Source: Clostridium gelidum (lineage in GTDB: Bacteria > Bacillota > Clostridia > Clostridiales > Clostridiaceae). Taken from it: a stretch of DNA of 64,000 nucleotides. The notes below the pieces were generated by a model. It was given only the letters and a program-made list of their open reading frames with translations, was not told the origin of the DNA and ran no database searches. Below, piece by piece: positions 17,684 to 24,894 of the stretch. Each line of letters opens with the position of its first letter. The stretch's first letter is position 1. The stretch lies in the NCBI RefSeq assembly GCF_019977655.1, contig NZ_AP024849.1, positions 1,249,001-1,313,000 of the forward strand, written 5' to 3'. The position numbers and the translations under genes were made by a program.

Positions 17684-17743
17684 TAAATATAAATTATGGA
17701 GTATTGATAGGGGATGTGGTTGGATTTTAAAAGTAATATTAAC

Positions 17744-17801
17744 GTATAGGGGTTCGATACTCTTCGCCTCCACCATGAAACCCACTAAAATCTAAAATTT
17801 T
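17744..17801 (+). repeat. Copy B: tmRNA 3'-end-like sequence plus split terminator (att-scar candidate)
   Basis: AGGGG-TTCGATA-CTCTT (17748-17764) folds as a T-arm and CGCCTCCACCA (17765-17775) is a complete acceptor 3' strand with CCA. ATGAAACCCACTAAAATC then begins a terminator whose other half, GGATTTTTCGTGGGT, lies at 19481-19495 beyond the IS. No tmRNA body or tag codons are present, so this is a 3'-end fragment, as left by elements that integrate into ssrA. Confidence 0.6.
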
Positions 17802-17866
17802 TGATATGCTCCCTTTATAGTAGACAGTTAAAATAATAAAACTGTTTCTATAAAGGGGGTATTTTA

Positions 17867-18547
17867 ATGTCAAGAAAAACGAAATGTTCTCTGGAAGAGA
17901 AATTGAAAGGAATTAAAGAATATCTATCAGGAGAAAAAGCAGTTATACAGATATGTGATGAGATGGCAATTCATAGTGCCACATTTTATGACTGGTTGAA
18001 AATATATAATGATGTTGGGGAAGCAAATTTAATAGTTTCTACAAAAAATAAATATTATTCTGATTCGCTTAAACTTAATGCAGTTAAAGATTATCTAGCC
18101 GGAAAAGGTTCTTTAAGAAATATATGCTGCATATATGAAATTTCATCTCCTCGTGTTCTCAGAGATTGGATTAAGAAGTATAATGGTCATAAAATATTTA
18201 AATCTCATAGTAAGCAAGGAGATAGAATTATGACTAATGGAAGAAAAACTACTTATGAAGAAAGAATTGAGATTGTTGCATTCTGCATTTCGAATAATGG
18301 TGATTATCAAGCCACTGCTAATAAATTTAAAGTTTCTTATCAACAAGTTTATGCATGGGTAAGAAAATACGAAGCTAATGGATATGAGGCACTAATGGAT
18401 CGACGCGGTAAGCGTAAAGAAGCTACTGAGCTTACTGAATTGGAAAAATTATCTGTACAATTGAAACTTATCGAATCAGAAAATACACGTTTAAAGATGG
18501 AGATTGATTTCTTAAAAAAATTGAAGGAAGTAGAAAGAAGGCGATAA
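17867..18547 (+). CDS. IS3-family transposase OrfA, copy 2
   Basis: 226 residues, identical to the product at 3165-3845. ATG follows GGGGGTATTTTA in the element's own leader, just inside the left end. Its 3' end carries the A7 run (18514-18520) used for the probable -1 frameshift into OrfB before its TAA. Confidence 0.9.
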   Translation: MSRKTKCSLEEKLKGIKEYLSGEKAVIQICDEMAIHSATFYDWLKIYNDVGEANLIVSTKNKYYSDSLKLNAVKDYLAGKGSLRNICCIYEISSPRVLRDWIKKYNGHKIFKSHSKQGDRIMTNGRKTTYEERIEIVAFCISNNGDYQATANKFKVSYQQVYAWVRKYEANGYEALMDRRGKRKEATELTELEKLSVQLKLIESENTRLKMEIDFLKKLKEVERRR

Positions 18548-19434
18548 GTACTAGAATATTTCAAGAATATAAATATATTTCTATAAAAGAATTACATGAG
18601 GAAAACGACTATCCAATAGCTGATTTATGCAATTTAGCTAATATTGCACGATCATCTTACTACAAATGGATTAACCGTTCAGAGACTGAATTAGATAAAG
18701 AGAATTCACTAATACTAAAAGAAATTGTTAAACTTTATGAAGATGTACATGGTATCTATGGATACCGTCGGATAACAATGAATATAAATCGACTTCTTAA
18801 TAAACAGTATAATCATAAACGAATTTATAGATTAATGAAGTCTATTAACATGAAATCAGTTATAAGAAAAAAGAGAAAGTCTTATCTGCAAAGTACTCCA
18901 CAAATTACGGCAGAAAACAAATTAAATAGAGAATTCTATGCAAAGAAACCAAATGAAAAATGGTTAACAGATGTCACTGAATTTAAGCTACTTAATGGTC
19001 AAAAGGCTTACCTCAGTGCAATATTTGATTTATCTGATAAAAGCATTGTTTCTTATGTGGTCGGTCACTCAAATAACAATCAACTTGTTTTTGATACATT
19101 TGACTTAGCAGTAATTGCTAATCCGAATGCAAAGCCGCTTTTTCATAGTGACAGGGGATTTCAGTATACTAATAGAACTTTCAAAGCTAAACTTGATAAG
19201 ATCAATGCAACCCAAAGTATGTCACGTGTTAGTAGGTGTATCGACAACGGACCAATGGAAGGTTTTTGGGGAACTCTCAAATGTGAGATGTATTATTTGC
19301 AAAAGTTTTATACATATGAAGAATTGAGACAATCAATTGATGACTACATAGTATTTTATAATACAAAAAGGTTACAGAAAAACTTAAAAGGTCTGACTCC
19401 AATTGAATATCGAAATCAGACCTTAGCTTCATAA
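18508..19434 (+). CDS. IS3-family transposase OrfB, copy 2
   Basis: Open in the -1 frame relative to OrfA from a TGA at 18505-18507 to TAA at 19432. The DDE triad and flanking motifs are the same as in copy 1. There is no start codon before the internal ATG at 18778, which would omit the helix-turn-helix part, so frameshifted OrfAB is the likely active product. Confidence 0.88.
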   Translation, partial: FLKKIEGSRKKAISTRIFQEYKYISIKELHEENDYPIADLCNLANIARSSYYKWINRSETELDKENSLILKEIVKLYEDVHGIYGYRRITMNINRLLNKQYNHKRIYRLMKSINMKSVIRKKRKSYLQSTPQITAENKLNREFYAKKPNEKWLTDVTEFKLLNGQKAYLSAIFDLSDKSIVSYVVGHSNNNQLVFDTFDLAVIANPNAKPLFHSDRGFQYTNRTFKAKLDKINATQSMSRVSRCIDNGPMEGFWGTLKCEMYYLQKFYTYEELRQSIDDYIVFYNTKRLQKNLKGLTPIEYRNQTLAS

Positions 19435-19476
19435 TTTTTTATTTTTTCATCTGTCTACTTGACAGGGAGCAGTTCA

Positions 19477-19978
19477 TTTTGGATTTTTCGTGGGTATTTT
19501 ATTATGCGCTTTAGCGTTAAAAGAAAACCATCTGGTAAGCGAGTGGAGGTAAGTGATTATACCGTTAAAAAACTGCAAGTATTCTCAAAAGATATTTTTA
19601 CCACAAACTTTGTGTATTACAACTAAACTAATACTGGTAATGCAAAACTATAAGTTACTATAAAACTTAAGTTGCACAATTAAATTTTAAATATAAAATA
19701 ACCACACAATTAAAAAATATAGAGCAAGTATAACAGAGTGAAAAGACTGTCCTATATTTTTTAGACTTATAGGCGTGGAGCAAGCCACCCATTTATCCGG
19801 GTGGTCCTGACTGATTCATCTAATACTTTCACATTACTTTTTTCATCCCAAACAGTTACTTTTATCAACATTTTATTGCAACTGTTCTAATGAATTGAGA
19901 TTCTTGAATCAACACATTTTGTTTCTGCAATAATGCTTTAGCTAATGGCAAAGTTATATGTAAGAAACAGAAGTTGTG
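19477..19978. other. Non-coding stretch with terminator half, short frame and element-end-like hairpins
   Basis: 19481-19495 is the right half of the split copy-B terminator. A 40-codon frame at 19504-19626 (MRFSVKRKPSGKRVEV...) has no convincing ribosome site and is unrecognised. Two hairpins follow: CCTATA/TATAGG (19751-19773) and CCACCC/GGGTGG (19785-19804). The second belongs to a motif repeated near 22708-22770. Confidence 0.4.
19751..19832 (-). repeat. Element-end-like repeat, copy 1 (possible IS200/IS605-type end)
   Basis: It shares GGAGCAAGC, GGGTGG, a CCT and TAATACTTTCA, in the same order, with 22703-22770. Each copy has a short perfect hairpin near the GGAGCAAGC. No transposase gene is attached. 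Confidence 0.35.
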
Positions 19979-20632
19979 CTACTTTTGAGGTAGATGGGTG
20001 ATATTAAAAGCGTTATATATAAATTTTATTATTTTTTCAACCATAAGTTCATCGTTATTAAAGATATCTTCACCAAGAAAGATTTTTAATCTTTCTTTAT
20101 GATAACCACAAGTATAAGAATACTGCAACATAATAAATAGATTATCTAATATATACGAATAAAAATTAGTGTCACCGTCATTGGGGATTAAGCCTTCAGA
20201 TTTCGCTTTTTCTATCAGTTTAACATAAATACTAAGAGCGTAACTTTCAATTTCCTGAGCAGTTTGCTGCATAATGTGATATTTATTAGGAGATGACATG
20301 TCATAATAGAATTTTACGTATTCTGGATTTTCACGGGAGTTTTTAAAAATACGATTTATAATCTTTTCCACTTTAATAATAAAAGGTTCGTCATGCTCCA
20401 TGATTTCATCAAAGTTTTGTTTTGTTAATAATGCATAATATTTTGCAACAGAAATATATATATCTTCTTTATTGTCAAAATATTGAAATAAACTACCGAC
20501 ACTTATGTTTACTGATTTTGCAATTGAGCTGGTAGTTGTACTTTCATAGCCATATTTAGCAAATTGAGATATAGTTTCTTCATATATTCTTTTTCTTTTT
20601 TCTTCTGGAATTTTTAAAAATAAGTCCTTCAC
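19979..20632 (-). CDS. TetR/AcrR-family transcriptional regulator
   Basis: About 218 residues from a GTG at 20632, chosen because TTAGGAGG lies 7 bases before it; the ATG at 20704 has no site and lies in the promoter region. The N-terminal helix-turn-helix (SQFAKYGYESTTTSSIAKSVNISVGSLFQYF, in two pieces) is typical, and the C-terminal ligand domain is helical and unassigned. It is divergent from the recombinase remnant and the esterase gene. A perfect TGACTAGTCA dyad upstream may be its operator. Confidence 0.85.
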   Translation of the reverse strand: MKDLFLKIPEEKRKRIYEETISQFAKYGYESTTTSSIAKSVNISVGSLFQYFDNKEDIYISVAKYYALLTKQNFDEIMEHDEPFIIKVEKIINRIFKNSRENPEYVKFYYDMSSPNKYHIMQQTAQEIESYALSIYVKLIEKAKSEGLIPNDGDTNFYSYILDNLFIMLQYSYTCGYHKERLKIFLGEDIFNNDELMVEKIIKFIYNAFNITHLPQK

Positions 20633-20670
20633 ATAAATACCTCCTAACTTCAAAATATTGTACCACAAAT

Positions 20671-20695
20671 TAGAAGTAATGTAATTAAAAATTAT
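20671..20695 (+). repeat. 25-bp direct repeat, copy 1
   Basis: TAGAAGTAATGTAATTAAAA followed by ATTAT is exactly repeated at 22972-22996. It lies in the upstream region of the tetR-type gene. Confidence 0.75.
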
Positions 20696-20738
20696 AGTTG
20701 ACATTTTACTGTGGTATCAATATAATACCATTAAAGAG

Positions 20739-20748
20739 TGACTAGTCA
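20739..20748. promoter_or_regulatory. Candidate TetR operator
   Basis: TGACTAGTCA, a perfect 10-bp palindrome, preceded by another dyad TGGTAT-N5-ATACCA (20713-20730) that contains a TATAAT. Both lie about 100 bases before the regulator's start. Confidence 0.4.
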
Positions 20749-20763
20749 TTCACTTATTCGCTA

Positions 20764-21048
20764 TTGGGTTCTGAATTAAGAACTTTGAGAACACTTAAGC
20801 GAGAGTATTCGAACAGCGACTATATTTTTATAACTGAACGCAAAACACCAATAACAGATTCTACTTTCAGAAAGATAGTTGTTAGAGCTGGTATGGAAGC
20901 TAACCTTGGCATACCTGTCTACCAATGTATGCTTCGGCATTTCACCGAATTCAAGCTTCCTAATGATGGACAAGACACAAGGAGTATTCAGTAATATTTA
21001 GGGCATAAGAATATTCAACATACTGTAAGATATACCCAAATATTTTAA
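20764..21048 (+). pseudogene. Remnant of a tyrosine recombinase (FimB/integrase type)
   Basis: Only the C-terminal catalytic part remains. GSELRTLRTLKREY and YIFITERKTPITDSTFRKIV are followed by CMLRHFTEFKLPNDGQDTRS, then an in-frame TAA at 20992, and the frame continues as YLGHKNIQHTVRYTQIF to a stop at 21046. The R-H-(R)-H-Y pattern is recognisable (MLRH, GHKNIQHTVRY). The N-terminal arm-binding part and the first catalytic region are missing, so it is dead. It is consistent with a former integrated element. Confidence 0.8.
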
Positions 21049-21158
21049 AACAGATTTAAAAATTTTTGATATAATTAGACAGTTTTAAAGAATACGGGTG
21101 GGGTTGAGAACTCTAGAACTGATTATAATTTCATCATTGAAACAATAGGTAGATTGTT

Positions 21159-21330
21159 ATGGTAATAAATTCAGCATTATTAGGTATTTTTACACGTATC
21201 TTGGCTCAACCCGTAGCAGCATCAAGCAAGGCTTTTGATGTCCCATTTGTGCAAAAAAGATACAATAGGTGATATGGAAGAAATAGCTGCTATTAAAGGA
21301 CGTAACTATGTTACGAATTCATTATACTAG
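21159..21330 (+). pseudogene. Frameshifted fragment of an unrecognised gene
   Basis: MVINSALLGIFTRILAQPVA begins a 37-codon frame ending at a TGA. In the next frame GDMEEIAAIKGRNYVTNSLY continues to a TAG at 21328. The two join smoothly if one base is corrected, which suggests a decayed C-terminus. I cannot name the family. Confidence 0.3.
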
Positions 21331-21344
21331 GAAGGTGATTATTA

Positions 21345-22250
21345 ATGAGAAGTTTACCCTGCATCCTTATTGAAACATATCTGAGCTTAAATGGCTACAA
21401 AAAAATGACTAATGATCCGAAAAAAGTTAAAAGGTATATTGAAAAATGCCGCCAAATTAGTGCAAAGCCATATAATTTGCCGCAGTCCTCCAAATTGAAA
21501 TTTACTGCAGAGAAGACGACAGTAAACGGTATGGAAGTATTCATTCTTAACCAGCAACATGATACAACTCAAAAACAAATTCTCTATGTACACGGCGGTA
21601 GTTATATCGAACAGCCAGTAATAGAACATTGGAAATTCTTAGATCTGTTAATAAGAAAAACGGGAGCGTCTGTTATTGTTCCGATTTATCCCAAAGCACC
21701 TGATCATCATTTTATGGAATCAATAGATAACTTGGTAATAGTCTATTCTGATATGTTAAGTAAATCAAATCCATCCAATATCGTCTTTATGGGAGATTCA
21801 GCAGGCGGTGGGTTAACTCTTGCATTTGCGCAACATCTGCTTAAAACTGATATGCCTCAACCTAAGGAAATTACTTTAATATCTCCTTGGCTTGATGTGA
21901 CAATGGAAAACCCGGATATTCTTCCACTAGATAAAAAAGATCTTATGCTAGGTATATATGGATTAAAGCAGATGGGAAAGCTATGGGCAGGAGATTCAAG
22001 TACAACAAATCCCTTGGTTAGCCCTATTAATGGAGACCTTAAAGGATTAGGGCACATTTCTTTATTCATGGGAACTTATGAGAATTTTTTACCAGATGCA
22101 AGAATATTTAATAAGAAATCTTTAATGCAAAATATTAGTATAGATTATTATGAATACCCGAAGATGAATCATGTTTTTCCGCTTTTTCCAATGCCTGAAG
22201 CAAAAAAAGCACAACAGCAGATCATTGATATTATTAATGAAATAAAATAA
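21345..22250 (+). CDS. Alpha/beta hydrolase, esterase/lipase of the hormone-sensitive-lipase type
   Basis: 301 residues; GGAAGGTG precedes the ATG. The oxyanion motif YVHGGSY lies near residue 85 and the nucleophile is S152 in MGDSAGGG. A likely catalytic Asp lies in YENFLPDARIF and His in PKMNHVFPLFP near residue 275. The lid/cap region is short, and there is no signal peptide, so the enzyme is cytoplasmic. It would cleave short acyl esters. Its neighbour is a TetR regulator, a common pairing, though they are separated by pseudogene debris. A strong terminator follows. Confidence 0.85.
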   Translation: MRSLPCILIETYLSLNGYKKMTNDPKKVKRYIEKCRQISAKPYNLPQSSKLKFTAEKTTVNGMEVFILNQQHDTTQKQILYVHGGSYIEQPVIEHWKFLDLLIRKTGASVIVPIYPKAPDHHFMESIDNLVIVYSDMLSKSNPSNIVFMGDSAGGGLTLAFAQHLLKTDMPQPKEITLISPWLDVTMENPDILPLDKKDLMLGIYGLKQMGKLWAGDSSTTNPLVSPINGDLKGLGHISLFMGTYENFLPDARIFNKKSLMQNISIDYYEYPKMNHVFPLFPMPEAKKAQQQIIDIINEIK

Positions 22251-22289
22251 TAATCATCTTCAAAGGATTTACGAACAGGAGCTTCAATA

Positions 22290-22353
22290 GTAAGCATCAA
22301 AAACATCGGCACCTTGACATTTAAGTCGAGATGCCGATGTTTTTGACGCTTAC
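22290..22353. terminator. Long intrinsic terminator after the esterase gene
   Basis: A stem of about 25 bp with few mismatches: GTAAGC-TCAAAAACATCGGCA on the left and TGCCGATGTTTTTGA-GCTTAC on the right, around a 13-base loop. Confidence 0.85.
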
Positions 22354-22393
22354 ATTTAGACCCAAATATGCAACAGGTAATCCTTATTTTGAA

Positions 22394-22510
22394 TCAATGC
22401 CACCCGTTAAACGGGTATATATATTCCTTCAAACTCATTTGTTCATAAGCTATATCTTCTTGTATCTGATTTTTTGTATTCGCTTGCGGTCTGATATCTT
22501 GTTTGTCTAC
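22394..22510 (-). pseudogene. Possible transposase C-terminal remnant
   Basis: Read on the minus strand, 38 codons give VDKQDIRPQANTKNQ, then EDIAYEQMSLKEYIYPFNG, ending in a TGA. The MSxKEYIxPF ending reminds me of IS200/IS605-type TnpA tails, but this is from memory and weak. It sits in 360 bases without any intact gene. The stretch also holds a small T-arm-like hairpin (GCAGG/CCTGC near 22580-22596). Confidence 0.3.
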
Positions 22511-22702
22511 ACTTAACTTATTATATCACTATAATAATCCCAAGACTAACTAATGACTGGTTGCTAACCTTTGTCATGCAGGATTCGCACCTGCTATATA
22601 GTGATAATAAAAGTTTGAATCTTTCATTATCTTTTACGCCATTGCTTGGAGTACTGTAACAGGCATTTGAAAATTTCGATGCTAAAAGCACTTAGAGGAC
22701 GG

Positions 22703-22770
22703 TTGTTCCACTTTAGCGATTGGAGCAAGCTAAAGTGGGTGGGTGGAACCTTCCTCTTAATACTTTCAGC
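22703..22770 (-). repeat. Element-end-like repeat, copy 2
   Basis: CCACTTTAGC (22708-22717) pairs perfectly with GCTAAAGTGG (22729-22738), with TTGGAGCAA in the loop, followed by GGGTGG, CCT and TAATACTTTCA. This is the same order as at 19775-19832. Confidence 0.4.
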
Positions 22771-22967
22771 AAAATTTTCTTAAGTCTGTGGAACACAAAT
22801 GTATTTGATTTAGGTATATCGCCACATAAATATAAATCTTTTGCTGAATAATTGTATTTTATTTTAAATGATCCAACTATCTCATTTAAATTATCTGATG
22901 AGTATTCTAAAACTTCAGTAGCTTGTTTTAATTGTCTTATCTCTGATAATATCTTCTTAACCATCAT
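22713..22967 (-). pseudogene. Truncated small protein fused to an element end
   Basis: 84 codons. The N-terminal 60 residues (MMVKKILSEIRQLKQATEVL, then YNYSAKDLYLCGDIPKS) look like a real helical protein, but I do not recognise the family. The last 15 residues are read from the repeated hairpin of the element end, so the frame appears cut and extended by an insertion. There is no strong ribosome site. Confidence 0.35.
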
Positions 22968-22971
22968 TATA

Positions 22972-22996
22972 TAGAAGTAATGTAATTAAAAATTAT
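22972..22996 (+). repeat. 25-bp direct repeat, copy 2
   Basis: Exact repeat of 20671-20695, 2301 bases away. It abuts the truncated response-regulator gene that follows. Confidence 0.75.
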
Positions 22997-23019
22997 TGTG
23001 TCTGTTTAGTGAAGTATTA

Positions 23020-23310
23020 AAATATGACGATTTTATATTAAACTTAAGTACCCATAAACTAATAAAAAAAGATGAAGAAATAAGACTTACTCCTACAGAA
23101 TTTAAAATTCTAAAATTATTATGAATTAATAGAGGAATAGTGTTTTCTACAGAGAAAATCTTTGAAAGAATATGGGGGGAAGAGGAATTTGAAGTAGATA
23201 ATACAGTTATGGTTCATATTAGAAATTTGAGAGATAAAATAGAAGATGATAATAAGCACCCTAAGTATATAAAAACTGTTTGGGGTGTGGGCTATAAATT
23301 TGGAGATTAA
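23020..23310 (+). pseudogene. C-terminal half of an OmpR-family response regulator
   Basis: The winged-helix DNA-binding domain is clear: EIRLTPTEFKILKLL, then an in-frame TGA near 23122, then INRGIVFSTEKIFERIWGEE, VDNTVMVHIRNLRDKI and YIKTVWGVGYKFGD before TAA. The receiver domain is absent and the preceding sequence is the 25-bp repeat. It is therefore truncated at the repeat junction and also interrupted by a stop. Confidence 0.82.
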
Positions 23311-23390
23311 TTTAATCTAGAATTATATATATTTAGCATTTGTGTTATTTAAATGTTTTTCAAGCAAGTTTGTTTCAATTTCGAGTGTTG

Positions 23391-23467
23391 AATTTTAAAG
23401 ATCGTGCTTAGCCTCCAACATGAAACCAATGGCAATAGTTATTTTAATCATTGATTGCCGTGGGTTA
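23391..23467 (+). repeat. Copy C of the tmRNA-3'-end/terminator-like repeat
   Basis: AATTTTAAAGATCGTGCTTA then GCCTCCAACATGAAACCA, followed by a hairpin (GGCAAT/ATTGCC) ending in GTGGGTT. It matches copy A over its first half and copy B over the acceptor-like CCTCCAnCATGAAACC. The stretch 23468-23650 holds only a 34-codon unrecognised frame. Confidence 0.5.
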
Positions 23468-23653
23468 TTCTTAAGATGGAGAAATTAAATTTGTACCAGG
23501 TATAAGTGCAAACATTCTTGAAGTAATATATATCTTGAAAATTTCAAATTATGATAAGTTTAAGTGCATAGCTTATTAATGAATTCCATAACAATACTTG
23601 ATTTTAAAAGTATTGTTATGAAATTTTTTTATTTTAGTAGTTCATATACATCA

Positions 23654-23691
23654 TTGACAGATATATTGGGATGTGATATATTTAATATATC
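23654..23691 (+). promoter_or_regulatory. Promoter with overlapping palindromic operator for the PadR gene
   Basis: TTGACA (23654-23659), 17 bases, TATATT (23677-23682). The near-perfect dyad GATATATTTAATATATC (23675-23691) covers the -10, as expected for an autorepressed PadR-type gene. Confidence 0.65.
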
Positions 23692-23719
23692 GTTAGACGA
23701 TAGATTGGAGGCGATGGTT

Positions 23720-24031
23720 ATGGATAATAGTACACCTTTGACAGAAGCTTTATTTTATATTTTATTGACGGTACGAACACCGAACCACGGATATGGAATT
23801 ATTAAGAATATAAGTGAAATGACAGATGGAAGAGTAATACTCGGACCAGGAACTCTATATGGTGCAATCAATTCAATGCTTACAAAAGGATGGATAAGTT
23901 TATATAGTGAGGATAAGGAATCCAGAAAGAAAAAAGAATATTTGATTACAAACATGGGGAAAATGGTATTTCAAAATGAAGTCAAAAGGTTGAATGAACT
24001 TATAAAAAATTCAAAAAAGATGGACGATTAG
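23720..24031 (+). CDS. PadR-family transcriptional regulator
   Basis: 103 residues from the ATG at 23720; TTGGAGG lies 8 bases before it and the longer frame from 23564 runs through the promoter. The winged-helix fold is clear: LTEALFYILLTVRTPNHGYG, then GPGTLYGAINSMLTKGWI and SRKKKEYLITNMGK, the standard PadR signature for a repressor. It overlaps a unit with a DUF2812 gene 14 bases downstream, a pairing known in Clostridia. The target is probably its own promoter. Confidence 0.88.
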   Translation: MDNSTPLTEALFYILLTVRTPNHGYGIIKNISEMTDGRVILGPGTLYGAINSMLTKGWISLYSEDKESRKKKEYLITNMGKMVFQNEVKRLNELIKNSKKMDD

Positions 24032-24045
24032 GGGGAGATGAGTAT

Positions 24046-24561
24046 ATGTTAAAATTCAAACTATATTATGATAAAGACGAAGAAGAAGATTGGCTTAAAA
24101 AAATGTCTTTAAGTGGATGGGCGTTCAAAAAATTCTACCTTGGATTTTATACTTTTGAACCATGTGAGCCAGGAGAATATAATTATCAGATAGATTTGCT
24201 TGATAATTGGAACGGTAACAATGCTGATTATGCATCTTTTATGGAGGATGCAGGGGTAGAAGTCATAAGTCAATGGTGGAGATGGGTATACTTGCAGAAA
24301 AAGATAGAAGACGGTCCTTTTGAAATGTATACAGATATGGAATCAAAAATAACTCAATACAGCAAGATTATGAAGTTTTTTAAAATATTTTTAGCTGTAG
24401 AAATCATTTGTTTTTTGATGGAGTTGATAGCAACAATTAAAACTGGTGAATTTGTTTTCGGAATATTTACGGTATTACTTGCAATTATATGTTTGGCAAT
24501 ATTAAAGATAGTTTGGAAATCCAAATGGAAAATTGAGCAATTAAAACATGAAGAATTGTAG
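24046..24561 (+). CDS. DUF2812 membrane protein
   Basis: 171 residues. The N-terminal cytoplasmic domain (WLKKMSLSGWAFKKFYLGFYTFE, in two parts; QWWRWVYLQKK) is the DUF2812 signature. Two membrane helices lie near 112-132 and 138-158, with a short basic tail. It follows the PadR gene directly with GGGGGAGATG as ribosome site. DUF2812 proteins are usually co-expressed with PadR regulators; the biochemical role is unknown. Confidence 0.8.
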   Translation: MLKFKLYYDKDEEEDWLKKMSLSGWAFKKFYLGFYTFEPCEPGEYNYQIDLLDNWNGNNADYASFMEDAGVEVISQWWRWVYLQKKIEDGPFEMYTDMESKITQYSKIMKFFKIFLAVEIICFLMELIATIKTGEFVFGIFTVLLAIICLAILKIVWKSKWKIEQLKHEEL

Positions 24562-24632
24562 GCGGTGATGATTCACCTCCTACAAGTATATCTTCGGCAA
24601 TACTTTAATGTAAGTATTGTCGAAGATTTTTT
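24556..24632 (+). terminator. Two consecutive terminator hairpins
   Basis: First hairpin 24556-24585 (TTGTAGG/CCTACAA) overlaps the DUF2812 stop codon. Second hairpin 24590-24627 (ATCTTCGGCAATACTT against AAGTATTGTCGAAGAT) is followed by T6. The remaining bases to 24894 hold a TATAAT near 24825 and no gene. Confidence 0.88.
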
Positions 24633-24894
24633 GAGTTATAAAGTAAATAGAGTATAGTGTGATAATTGTTACTACATTTTTTACTAAGAGAAATATTTAG
24701 AATTAGATCTGATGATATCACTAATTTGGAATTAGGCAGTTAAGGCTTTGATTAAGGAGCTAATGTGGTAGTAGTTTAGCAAGTAATTTACGTATTGAAA
24801 ATACTAATTGATTTGTAAAAGTGTTATAATTAAAATATATTAAGTAAATTATGGTATTATAAAGACAGATATATTTAGCAGGGAGAGACTTTAG

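Larger units (their letters stand above)
17802..19476 (+). mobile_element. IS3-family (IS150-like) insertion sequence, copy 2
   Basis: 1675 bp, the exact inverted counterpart of 2236-3910. Its ends are TGATATGCTCCCT and AGGGAGCAGTTCA. It is flanked by a 4-bp TTTT target duplication (17798-17801 and 19477-19480). It has landed in the loop of the tmRNA-type terminator of copy B. Confidence 0.93.

Noticed and set aside
17701..17775. Complete tmRNA gene
   Set aside because: Only the T-arm and acceptor 3' strand are present. No 5' acceptor partner, resume codon or tag-coding frame is found upstream.
2236..19476. Composite transposon carrying the surface protein and ato-like cluster
   Set aside because: The outer flanks (TAAT and TTTT) do not form a target duplication, while copy 2 has its own TTTT duplication. 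Independent insertion or rearrangement is more likely.
22331..22516. 61-residue open frame (MPMFLTLTFRPKY...)
   Set aside because: It begins inside the terminator stem, lacks a ribosome site, and has the composition of untranslated AT-rich sequence. The opposite strand gives a better, though weak, reading.
22578..22596. tRNA gene on the minus strand
   Set aside because: Only a T-arm-like hairpin GCAGG/CCTGC is present; no D-arm, anticodon arm or acceptor stem can be formed around it.
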